Source: Kitagawia praeruptora
Lineage: Eukaryota > Streptophyta > Magnoliopsida > Apiales > Apiaceae
Length of the DNA stretch: 64,000 bases
Assembly: GCA_037693485.1 (NCBI GenBank)
Contig: CM075354.1
Location: forward strand, 145,289,001 to 145,353,000
Direction of reading: 5' to 3'
The notes beneath the pieces are model-generated. The model saw nothing but the letters and a program-made list of their open reading frames with translations, was not told the DNA's origin and searched no databases. Positions within the stretch are counted from its first letter, which is position 1. Each line of letters starts with the position of its first letter. Positions 1 to 9,410 of the stretch are shown here, in pieces. The translations under genes and the position numbers were made by a program.

Positions 1-172
1 TGTACTTGTTGATGCATTTTTTGTACCATGCTGTTAAATCTGAGTCCAGTGTTAAAAATCTTTTTTTTTTTTTCTCATAGGTACGAAAACAAATGCAGAT
101 GATTTTTCTCCAAATGGGGTATGTTATGTTCCTTGTTATGTGTATAATTGTCAAAAATTTAGTTATGCAGAA

Positions 173-506
173 TGTAATGGACTGGCCCAAGTCAGAAGCA
201 AGCCCAAGCCCAAGTCAGAAGCAAGCCCAATTAGAGGCCCAAGAGGAGTAAAACGTGCATACTAAAGAGGGGAAAAGGAAAGGAATGGGGCATCGGAGAA
301 TTGATTTGTGTTAAGCTAGGGTTACTTGGGAGAGGACTGGACCTCTCGAATTATCCAGTAGTTATCATTTCCTTTTGTAATCGTTATTCAGCTGTAATCG
401 TTATTCCAACCATGTCAGTACCATATTTCGTGGATTGAGTTATATATTATCTGGTGCATAGTTATTTTGTCAAGAAATTGTGGGAACCCTATCTTAATTC
501 ATTACA
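173..506 (+). repeat. Left outer LTR (type A)
   Basis: 334 bp, starting TGTAATGGACTGG and ending TTCATTACA. It appears identical to 4322-4655. It is preceded by CAGAA at 168-172. It contains GCCCAAGTCAGAAGCAA repeated twice near its start. Confidence 0.9.
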
Positions 507-507
507 A

Positions 508-679
508 TTGGAACCACTCAACATGGCATCAGAAACTCTGCCTGAGGCCTCTTTTACTCCTGGCTACAATTCTAAGGTATCTTCAATTTATACCACAAAT
601 GAAAATAAGGGAGTTATTGTGAACAGATCTTATGAGGTTCCTGGGAAATCTAGTACAGATAGGGCAACTTCAGCCGCTG
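508..679 (+). pseudogene. PRP3 fragment, inverted copy
   Basis: A 172-bp segment reading LEPLNMASETLPEAS on to STDRATSAA on the plus strand. It is the exact reverse complement of 2003-2174 inside the minus-strand ORF as far as I can see. It starts 2 bp after the left outer LTR and ends at the microhomology CTG, where the truncated inner LTR begins. The frame stays open upstream into the LTR and downstream to a stop at 729, but nothing suggests a separate protein. Confidence 0.85.
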
Positions 680-936
680 TGTTTGTATTTTCTGAAAAGT
701 ATTACAGGAAGATAAGGAAGCTACTATGATGATGATGAGTACAGAAATTGAAGGATAAATACTGAACTTTCGAGAGGTTCAGCTCTCTCCCAAGTAACCT
801 ATCTTAACACAACATAATTCATTCGATACCCTCCTGTGACTTGTTTCCAGCGTATATATATCTTCATTTCTGGACTGGGCCTGGGCCTGTCTCTTGTGAC
901 TTGAGAGTCCAGATGAGTTTGGACCAGTTCATAGCA
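677..936 (-). repeat. Truncated inner LTR (type B), downstream copy
   Basis: 260 bp repeated in direct orientation at 4058-4317. Read on the minus strand it starts TGCTATGAACTGG and lacks the last 80 bp of the complete copy (3978-4057). On the minus strand it is preceded by a G-rich tract (complement of 937-950) that fits a polypurine tract, so it is the 3' LTR of the inner element. Confidence 0.8.
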
Positions 937-3900
937 TTACCCCGCCCCCCAAGAACGACCTTGTCCTCAAGGTCGGAGTTATGGTCTCGACTTCCTTCCC
1001 ACGTAGCAATTTTCTTCCTCCCATAAGCATAGATCAGGCCTGGTTTAGTAGAAACTGCCCAGATTCCCGGTCTCCATTGTCTCCGTGGAAATACATACAA
1101 TAACCACCTTACGGTTTTCCATGCCTCTTCGCCTACACCCTTCTGTAAATTTGAAAAATAGAGCCCATATATTTGCAGAAATTTGACATCCTTATTTAAA
1201 TTGTGACCTGAAGATTTAAAGATTGGTCCCAAGTTGTACTCAATCTCCTTTTCATCCCTCCTATTTTCCCCAAAGAGAAGCATAGCGTCACCAAAAAATA
1301 GTGCAGCATATCCGGCATTATCATCATAGTTACCCTCCTCTACAAATTGAAAATTCATTCTCTTAGGCCTCAAAAGCTTATTCTTATCAATACCCATGTC
1401 CGTATCAAAATGAGGATTTTTCTCTGGATCCACTTCTAATTCAGGCTTTAAAATTTGGAACGAATCTTTTTTCTGTTTGTTAATGTTAACCTTCAGGGTG
1501 CTGAGGTTGTTTAACTTTGGAACATTCACCACATTTCCATGTTCATCTATCTCCCTGCCCAACGCATCCAAGCGAAGAACAGGAGCCTTTACGGGCTTTG
1601 GCTGGATAGTAACTTCAGGGGGCAACTGTCCAGGAAACATGTTTATTAGAGGAGCATATTGTGGGTCCTGTCGAAATCCCATTTTAGCAGCGAGCTCCTG
1701 TGCACGTTTTACAGCTTCAACCTTTGGTGCTGTAAGGCCCTCAAGATGAGGCACACCACTCGCAAGTGGTTTCACTGAAACAGAAGAAGCAGGAAGAGTA
1801 GAACTTATTGTTACTCCAGCAGATGGAGCAGGAGTAGGAAGTATTCCTGATGTGGAAACTGCTGCTTTAGATCCTTCTTTCGACCCAACACTCCTGTTTA
1901 ATAATGGCATTTTTTTCAACTTCTCAGAGATTTCCTTCGGCTTCTGCAAAGTTATCCTCGCTTTTGTCAAAGCATCAAGAGAATGGAGGCCTCCACTTTT
2001 CCCAGCGGCTGAAGTTGCCCTATCTGTACTAGATTTCCCAGGAACCTCATAAGATCTGTTCACAATAACTCCCTTATTTTCATTTGTGGTATAAATTGAA
2101 GATACCTTAGAATTGTAGCCAGGAGTAAAAGAGGCCTCAGGCAGAGTTTCTGATGCCATGTTGAGTGGTTCCAAACCAGTACCATTGGCAACAGAACCAC
2201 CCGGACCAGTCTGAATCCCATTAACCTCCTCATTCTTCACTTCTCTCTTCACCGAAATCTCATCGAAACCACCTCTCTTACCTTCACCATCCACATCCAC
2301 ATCCTCCTCCTTAACCTTATCGGTCTCCTTATCATCTTCATCCCGCTTATTGAACTCACAACCAATTATGTCTCCCCCAGAGTCAAGGTTAATCACGCTT
2401 TTCTCACTAACACTACTTCCAGAATTCTTATTCAGCACAAAAGGTTTTGCAGTTGCTATAGGCGCCTGCAGAGTTGGCATCAGAAAATGGCTACGCAGGA
2501 CATGTTCATCCTTTGTTTGTCGCTGTAGGTCGTGGGCGTAATTCGGTATGATGACACTCTCCTCTGCCACATCAACTAAAGTCTCAACACATCCCACCCT
2601 GGTGCTAAAAGTTACTGAATGTTCTTCCCCAACAACTTGTCTCCCCACTCCGAAAATTTCAGCAAACAGCTCTCTGATGGAATTAGTGGAATCGACTCTA
2701 ATTTGAACTTGTGGTGCTAAATCCATCAACCCTTCATCTAATTTCGTCACTGTACTTTGGCCATAAGACAAACCGCTGCCACTACCCTTTTGCCCTGTAT
2801 CTAGCTGAAGATCTATACAAGTTTCACACTGAATTGATGGAGCATCAGTGGTATTTTGGATGTTGAATTCCCACACATTGTTCAGCCTGTGAGTTCCACC
2901 CCATACGGTGGAGTCAATTGGTGGAATAACTGGCTCAGTATACTCCTTTTCAGCCACGCTCTCCTGGACTCCAACCCCATCATCATTTTTTTTAAGACAT
3001 CCTTCCGTAGTATACTCCTCAAGACAAGAAGGTAAAGCATAATACACAGATTTATTCACCCCCACATTATCCCCAAACTTATTGGCACAATCCGCCCTCC
3101 AATCACTAAACTCATTTCCTCCGACATACCCACCCTGACCCCCATAACTATAACTGAAAGTGTGGTAGTTAGCTGACCGGAACTGCCTCAAGAGAACCCC
3201 CTTTAAATCATTCCAACAACGAAAAGGACGTCGGTTATTCTCCCATTGATACAATTGTAAGGCGTCCCCGCCTAACACCATCACTACAGCCTCTAGCATC
3301 TCTTCTTCGGACATACCATAGGACGAAAAAACACTTTCAACTCTCATAACCCACCAATCCGGATCATCCCCATCAAACCGCGGTATGTCGAGTGTTTGAA
3401 CACGCCCCTCCCCCGGTCCTCCACCCGACCCACCATCTTTGTAACTACCCCAATTATCTGTACCCTCGTCTCCATAACCCCCCACATCAGTCCCCTTCCT
3501 AAATTCATCATAACAATTAAAATGAGGAGTTAGATGGGAGGAAAATTCGGGGTGTATACCTGTTGGTGTATTCCACTGTAATGGTGCTATGCCCGGTCGA
3601 TTGCCCCTTTCTCCTATCATATCCCCCTTTCGAGTCTCAACACTTTTGACAAAATCATAAGCATTCTCCTCCAAATTTCTCTCAGGACTTCCATCAAACA
3701 CCTTCACTGCATACGCCTTTTGACATACAATATCAACATCGTGCACTTCTTCCTCGTTAAACTCCGAATTTCTAGTACTAAGTACTATACGAGCCTCAAC
3801 CTCTGCATCCCTTTTCTTCGTGGCGGTGGTTTGGTGCTCCATCGAACTGTCCGTCCAAGAGAGGCGCCATTTTTCCAAAGCTTTATCAAGGGCCTTATTA

Positions 3901-3953
3901 AACTTGTCTTTCCACTCTTCTTCGTCGAACTTCCAACGCCTATTTTCTTCCAT
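864..3953 (-). CDS. Gag / PRP3 / retroelement-tail fusion ORF
   Basis: A 1029-residue open frame starting ATG about 10 bp after the primer site. Residues 1-590 are retroelement gag. A Ty3-type gag core begins near residue 190 (IPRFDGDDPDWW, then LLRQFRSANYH) after a glycine-rich stretch. Residues 594-874 (1332-2174) match the splicing factor Prp3 of the U4/U6 snRNP. Marker phrases are AAKMGFRQDPQYAPLINMF, LDALGREIDEHGNVV, LNNLSTLKVNINKQKK and LLRPKRMNFQFVEEG. The captured part lies N-terminal of and enters the conserved Prp3 region and reads without introns, which suggests capture from spliced mRNA. Residues 875-1029 are again element-like and end near LEDKVVLGGRGN, a phrase seen at the C-terminus of gypsy polyproteins. 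Protease, reverse transcriptase and integrase are absent, so movement must depend on another element. The unbroken frame across both junctions is striking, but protein production is unproven. Confidence 0.8.
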   Translation of the reverse strand: MEENRRWKFDEEEWKDKFNKALDKALEKWRLSWTDSSMEHQTTATKKRDAEVEARIVLSTRNSEFNEEEVHDVDIVCQKAYAVKVFDGSPERNLEENAYDFVKSVETRKGDMIGERGNRPGIAPLQWNTPTGIHPEFSSHLTPHFNCYDEFRKGTDVGGYGDEGTDNWGSYKDGGSGGGPGEGRVQTLDIPRFDGDDPDWWVMRVESVFSSYGMSEEEMLEAVVMVLGGDALQLYQWENNRRPFRCWNDLKGVLLRQFRSANYHTFSYSYGGQGGYVGGNEFSDWRADCANKFGDNVGVNKSVYYALPSCLEEYTTEGCLKKNDDGVGVQESVAEKEYTEPVIPPIDSTVWGGTHRLNNVWEFNIQNTTDAPSIQCETCIDLQLDTGQKGSGSGLSYGQSTVTKLDEGLMDLAPQVQIRVDSTNSIRELFAEIFGVGRQVVGEEHSVTFSTRVGCVETLVDVAEESVIIPNYAHDLQRQTKDEHVLRSHFLMPTLQAPIATAKPFVLNKNSGSSVSEKSVINLDSGGDIIGCEFNKRDEDDKETDKVKEEDVDVDGEGKRGGFDEISVKREVKNEEVNGIQTGPGGSVANGTGLEPLNMASETLPEASFTPGYNSKVSSIYTTNENKGVIVNRSYEVPGKSSTDRATSAAGKSGGLHSLDALTKARITLQKPKEISEKLKKMPLLNRSVGSKEGSKAAVSTSGILPTPAPSAGVTISSTLPASSVSVKPLASGVPHLEGLTAPKVEAVKRAQELAAKMGFRQDPQYAPLINMFPGQLPPEVTIQPKPVKAPVLRLDALGREIDEHGNVVNVPKLNNLSTLKVNINKQKKDSFQILKPELEVDPEKNPHFDTDMGIDKNKLLRPKRMNFQFVEEGNYDDNAGYAALFFGDAMLLFGENRRDEKEIEYNLGPIFKSSGHNLNKDVKFLQIYGLYFSNLQKGVGEEAWKTVRWLLYVFPRRQWRPGIWAVSTKPGLIYAYGRKKIATWEGSRDHNSDLEDKVVLGGRGNAMNWSKLIWTLKSQETGPGPVQK

Positions 3954-3963
3954 CGGATCTAAT

Positions 3964-3975
3964 GCTCTGATACCA
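3964..3975 (-). promoter_or_regulatory. Primer binding site (initiator tRNA-Met type)
   Basis: The complement reads TGGTATCAGAGC, the standard plant tRNA-Met primer site. It lies 2 bp inside the end of the inner LTR and just upstream of the fusion ORF start. It fixes the inner element's orientation as minus. Confidence 0.9.
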
Positions 3976-3977
3976 CT

Positions 3978-4317
3978 TGTAATGAATTAAGATGGGTTTT
4001 CCAAACATAAACAAGTGAAATACTGAAACAACACTGAAAAGACTCAAATAGCAAGTTCTGTGTTTGTATTTTCTGAAAAGTATTACAGGAAGATAAGGAA
4101 GCTACTATGATGATGATGAGTACAGAAATTGAAGGATAAATACTGAACTTTCGAGAGGTTCAGCTCTCTCCCAAGTAACCTATCTTAACACAACATAATT
4201 CATTCGATACCCTCCTGTGACTTGTTTCCAGCGTATATATATCTTCATTTCTGGACTGGGCCTGGGCCTGTCTCTTGTGACTTGAGAGTCCAGATGAGTT
4301 TGGACCAGTTCATAGCA
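3978..4317 (-). repeat. Complete inner LTR (type B), upstream copy
   Basis: 340 bp. On the minus strand it runs from TGCTATGAACTGG to TTCATTACA. It is related to but clearly diverged from the outer type A LTR: both share ACTTGGGAGAG, ACCTCTCGAA and the final CTTAATTCATTACA. Only TTAT separates it from the right outer LTR. Confidence 0.85.
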
Positions 4318-4321
4318 TTAT

Positions 4322-4655
4322 TGTAATGGACTGGCCCAAGTCAGAAGCAAGCCCAAGCCCAAGTCAGAAGCAAGCCCAATTAGAGGCCCAAGAGGAGTAA
4401 AACGTGCATACTAAAGAGGGGAAAAGGAAAGGAATGGGGCATCGGAGAATTGATTTGTGTTAAGCTAGGGTTACTTGGGAGAGGACTGGACCTCTCGAAT
4501 TATCCAGTAGTTATCATTTCCTTTTGTAATCGTTATTCAGCTGTAATCGTTATTCCAACCATGTCAGTACCATATTTCGTGGATTGAGTTATATATTATC
4601 TGGTGCATAGTTATTTTGTCAAGAAATTGTGGGAACCCTATCTTAATTCATTACA
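4322..4655 (+). repeat. Right outer LTR (type A)
   Basis: 334 bp, apparently identical to 173-506. It is followed by the target duplication CAGAA at 4656-4660. Confidence 0.9.
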
Positions 4656-5766
4656 CAGAAGTAATCCATCCTAAATCGAGTATTGATGGTGCTGTAACCT
4701 GTTTACCGATCTCCGCAGGTTCGAAGAAATGCCAACACACAATTACGTTGAAAGCAGGTAGTTGTCCTTGCTTATAAATGCCATTTGGAAAATGATTAAA
4801 ATACTTGGGAGCCTTGTTTTTTTACAACTGAAGGAAAAGCTCGAAAAGCTCTAGATCTGCTAGGCAATGGACTATTGCAAATCTCATAATTGAACGAAAT
4901 TAACTCAGCCATTGAGATGTAGTTTTGGCATGTTAGTTGGTTGAATCATAAACATATACAAAGTTCATTAACATTTTCTCAAACCATACTGAGGTGAAGC
5001 TTTTTTAACAAATGAAGTATTGTTGTTTTTCTGTTAGAATCTCCTACTCAGCCAAAACATTGGCCGTTTCCACTTTCCAGCTATAGTAGCATTACTAGCA
5101 TATGGTCACTAGAGTATTCGTTTATATTATTTTTCTTCAAATAGCAAAGCAATCAGATTTGCCCTGGACAAAAGCCTAAAAACAGCCATAGGACACCTCC
5201 AGAGTACGTTACAAGTATTGAAAAATACAATTTTCTCAGTAGTTGTTAAATTATAGAGTTATAATTCATATTGAGACTTCTTACCAGTGCTGAATCTAAG
5301 AACCCACAGGAAAAATGAAATAAGCGTATTGTAATTTTAAGTATAGAAGAATTTCTGTCCTATTTAATTGAATGATGGGAACAATAACAATAAGCCTCTG
5401 AGGTGCATGATAAATAAGTTTGCAGACTTTGAATTCCCAGTAATCCAGTTTTATAAAATTAACTCTCAAGGTGCAGTTCCTTTTTTCCTTTAAATTGCTA
5501 AAAGAAATCAAGTGTATGTTATACTGCAATCATAGCTTGTTTGTTATTTTTAACTTTTGGGCCCTCCCAAGGGCTGGTTGTAATTTTGTGCAGAACAAAA
5601 TGATATGCTAATACAGTTCTGTTGGTCTGCAGCTTCTGGAACTTTGATGCCCTTTTTCAACCACAACCCTTTTTCAACCACAACATCATCCTGCTCGCGA
5701 TTCACATGACACATTTTTTTTGAAAGGTCTGTTTTACTTGATTTTTCGTCTTTATCCACCCGAGTT

Positions 5767-7205
5767 TGTGAAAAACACACCTAGAGGGGGGGGGGGGGAA
5801 TAGGTGTATATGACAAATTATACCAATTTTTAAATTTATGAAAACTTCTGTTGAATTTAGTTTATTTTGCTGTCTAGTCAGCTAGCTAAGATGCAGTAAA
5901 ACGTGACTGTGAGCAAGCTGAAATGATAAATGCAGTGCAGAAATATAAAGACAAAAATTAAACAACACACGAGTTTTAGCCAGGTTCGACCCCTATCTTC
6001 TACGGTCTACTTCCTGGTCTCTTACCAACTGGTAAGAGAATATATTATTGATCAATGAAAATACCGATTACAAGATCAACTAATATATCTCTCTTTCTCA
6101 CCCTTGCTGGCAGCTAGCTTACTGGAACCCTTGTTCTTGAACTAAATGCTCTCTAAGACCTATACTTCCCAAGTACACTCTTCTCTAGCAAACTAGTTCC
6201 CAACCCTTGTTACCACGTTAGCTCAGCTATCAACAACACTTTACACTTGAACAAATAAAGCAATGTTTGTGTTTACAACTCAAATAATCGAACTCTCTCA
6301 ATATACTCTCGGTAATGAAAATGAGCTCTCTTTGAAATCTGGAAATGAATTGCAGGAGTTGTGCTTGTGTATTCTCTTGTAGTGTTATCTTCTTTTGCAG
6401 ATAATCATGAATATATATAGAACCAAGCAGCTCATCAACTTCTTCAAGGATGCTCCCACGTTCATGCCATCATGAATTGATCAGATTAGTGGAGTGCTAA
6501 GATTCCCTTCAAGCCGTTGCTAATACACTTTGCAGAGCCTGTGATTTGAATATCTTCTAGTGGCTGAGCACAAGTGAAATGTTAGACGGAATTGTAGTGT
6601 TTTCTGTGAATATAGCCGAAGCATGTGTTTAACACATTTACATTATTCCTAGACAATGTGTAGTGGTGTAATTATGAGACATGCATTCTAATAATCTATT
6701 AAAGATGTCATAATGAAAGACAACTGTTCTTAAGGAGTAATTCCTTTTGTTTGAATCAAAGAACCTGCCAAATATATTCTCATGCTAGACAAGATATAAT
6801 GTAGCACATGAGTGCTAATTGTTTAATCAATATTTAGTCAAAAGTATTCCTTATATCAAGATAAAGTATCTTGAAATATTCTCAGTGTCTTGAACAAATA
6901 ACTAAACAATAGCAATGATATGAATATGCTCTAACACGTTTTAATCAATTTATGCAATTAAAAAATCGAGTTGAAAAACTTGACAAGCAGTTTTTCTGGT
7001 CGCCCAGGCAGCTAGCTGATGAGCACATATTCTATAAACTCAGCTTGCTTATATAACACTTAAGCTATATAACAAACATCTCAGCTTGCTGACTAGAGAT
7101 ATTTTTTTTAGCCTGCAATAGAGAATCATATATAGCTAGCTTAATTGATCAGTATACTCGAGTAAGCTTGCTAACAAGTGATCATCAAAATCTATAAGGC
7201 TATCA
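5767..7205 (-). mobile_element. Copia-like LTR remnant
   Basis: On the minus strand the segment starts TGATAGCC right after a polypurine tract (complement of 7206-7216, AGGGGGAGAT) and ends CTAGGTGTG then TTTTTCACA, with a run of 13 C. This fits a 3' LTR of about 1.4 kb plus a little internal sequence (7206 to about 7340). No second LTR and no matching target duplication were seen, so it is a truncated remnant inside a PheRS-alpha intron. The lineage is inferred only from the polypurine tract and LTR end style. Confidence 0.55.
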
Positions 7206-8289
7206 ATCTCCCCCTTTTTGATGATTACTCAATAATTTATAGGAGAGTAAAACTCCCCCTAAATCCATGCTTCCTGTAAAACAAGATTAGATAATAAAGC
7301 ATGAAATATTCATAAACAACATTTGTATTCATCATCAAAACATCAAGTTAACAGTTTGGTGTCCATCTGATCCTAAAATGTTTATTATATTCAAAGAACC
7401 TTCCACCACAAAGATACTCCCGGAGGATTACGTTGCACGTGTAAAGAAAGTTCATGAATCTGGTGGCTACGGTTCCAGAGGTTAAGCTTATATGAAGATA
7501 TATATGATATAATGTCCTACACCTTCCTTTGCAGGCATCAGTACATTTTTCATTGTTATTATTTCATTACCCATGATATAATTTGCATCAGAGGCAATAA
7601 GTTAACTCTGTTTCCAAACAGACCCTGTTCAGAAATGTGAATTTTTAAAGTTATATTTATCCTTTTGAAGTACTAAGTGTTGTTTGTCCACTTAAGTTCT
7701 GCTTATTTACATTTTTAATATGGGTTCACATAAATACAAATACATAGTTCTCTTTGTGATCATTAATGCTTGGGAAATTTTAACCTATATAATAAATTTT
7801 ATTCTTTGAGATGTTATAAATCTGAAAACGAAAGAGTTTTAATCTTTTACAGTTTTATCTCCAGAATTGAGTATTTAGTTTTCTCAAAATTTGTATGGTC
7901 CATCTGTTTGTACCATAACTTTAGCTCATTCTGTATGTAATCTTTGTATCATTTTTTGTTTAACAAATAGGCGTCTTCAAATTTTAACATGTTTAGCTTG
8001 ATAAAATGAAAAATATAAGATATGTTATTTATTAAATATTGGAATTCAGAATAGACTTTTGTTAAAATATAAGACCCTACCTATGCTAAGGAATGAACAA
8101 CAGAAAGATTCAATAAATTGATCTGTGTTATATTCTGTGTTATTTTACAAGATCTCTAATGAAGTCTATATATAATACAAGAAGCTGCCTAACTTCTGCA
8201 CATATACGTAATCAACTACATCACTATTAGCACTGTAGATCGTAGACTTACTGTAGATCTTCTGACATTTGACACGCCTCCTCACTCGA

Positions 8290-8505
8290 AATCCCATCTT
8301 GGGATGAAAAACCTATATTGGGATTGAAGAGTGGAACACTTAGAAGCACTTGTGCATAATCTAAACTTCCAACTAGACCCATCTCTAGGAATTGGAGACC
8401 CATCTTAAGATTGACCCATCTTGAGATTTACTCATCTTGGAGTTAAAGATCCATCTTGAGATTGCTCATCTTGGGATTGACCTATCTTGGGATTAATTAT
8501 CTGAG
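8290..8505. repeat. Degenerate short repeat, CCATCTTGRGATTGA-like
   Basis: About ten imperfect copies of a 14-18 bp unit around CATCTTGGGATT lie inside the short LTR element. No coding sense was seen. Confidence 0.7.
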
Positions 8506-8684
8506 AATTTTGGGTATACCGGGACTCGACTTCGCGACCACGCCGTACATTTTTAGGTCATGTCAAATAATAAAAAGTGCCGCTTTTCAGCACAACGGTG
8601 GATGACCACCAATCAGTCTTTGAACTGATTATTTTGAAGAAACTGAGATTCGACTTTGTGATCACTCAGTATTAACAAGATATA

Positions 8685-8855
8685 GCAGTGAACTGTGTGT
8701 ATGTCTATGTACATACTACTACTTCTGCTGCTTTGTCGTCATGGCAGTGAACTGTGTGTACATCTGTATATACACTACTTCTGCTGCTTGCTTTTTCATT
8801 TGTGGCAGTGAACTGTGTTGTTTGAATATACAACTACTTCTTCTGCTCCTTTGGA
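8685..8855. repeat. Three tandem copies of a ~65-bp unit
   Basis: Each unit starts GGCAGTGAACTGTGTG and ends ACTACTTCTGCTGCT with small changes. They lie inside the non-autonomous LTR element at 8060-10161. Confidence 0.75.
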
Positions 8856-9099
8856 ATAACGCCCCCTGAACTATTTAATTTGTAGCATCGTAATAAATTG
8901 GAGTGATACCGTAATATCAACTACTTGAATACTACACAATTAAATCTATAACCGGGCAAACTCTTAAAATCAAAGTGATACATTTTTAAAAGATCCCGAT
9001 TTTTTTTTATAAAAATATTAACACTACTTTCCCTTAAGAAAATAAATGTAAAATAAATTTTTTTTATCGGATCTAAAATCATAAAATCACTTTTTTTTA

Positions 9100-9410
9100 T
9101 CCTTTCTTTTAATTTTTTTTTACTGCTACCCGTTGTGGTCGACAGCAATTTTTTTCTTTACCATCTTCTTTTTTTTTTAGATGCTTTTGCCTTTTTTTTT
9201 TCTTTGTCCCTTTTTTTTTGTCTGCTCCTTTTTTTTCTTTAGCAATGATTTTGCTTTTTCTTCTTTTGCTTTTCTTTATCTTTTTTTTCTTTCTTATCCT
9301 TTTTTTTAACACCAACCAACAGCCTCCTTTTTCTTATCTTTTGTTTTTCTTCTTCTTCCTCTCTTTCTCTTCATTTGCTGTGCTTCCCTTTTTCTCTCCT
9401 TAAAAACACA
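9100..9410. repeat. T-rich low-complexity stretch
   Basis: Long T runs broken by CTTC-type units inside the short LTR element. The open frames on both strands here are low-complexity and not gene-like. Confidence 0.7.

Larger units (their letters stand above)
173..4655 (+). mobile_element. Composite non-autonomous LTR retrotransposon with captured PRP3 sequence
   Basis: The outer boundaries are two 334-bp LTRs (173-506 and 4322-4655) that I see as identical. They begin TGTAAT and end ATTACA. A perfect 5-bp target duplication, CAGAA, lies at 168-172 and 4656-4660. Inside, everything of coding interest runs on the minus strand: a second, diverged LTR (3978-4317), a tRNA-Met primer site (3964-3975), a 1029-codon ORF (3953-864), a purine-rich tract (about 937-950 in complement) and a truncated copy of the inner LTR (677-936). 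Between the left outer LTR and that truncated copy sits a plus-strand PRP3 fragment (508-679). I see no primer site next to the outer left LTR. The element lies in a PheRS-alpha intron. Identical LTRs and an intact duplication imply recent insertion. Confidence 0.85.

Noticed and set aside
168..4757. The duplicated CAGAA looked like a duplicated splice acceptor starting an exon at 4659.
   Set aside because: The PheRS-alpha reading (GFEEMPTHNYVES) starts at 4719 after CCGCAG and joins in phase to 81-118, so the insertion is simply intronic.
9109..9403. Open frames on both strands with Lys-rich or Phe-rich translations.
   Set aside because: They are translations of T/A runs inside a non-coding LTR element.
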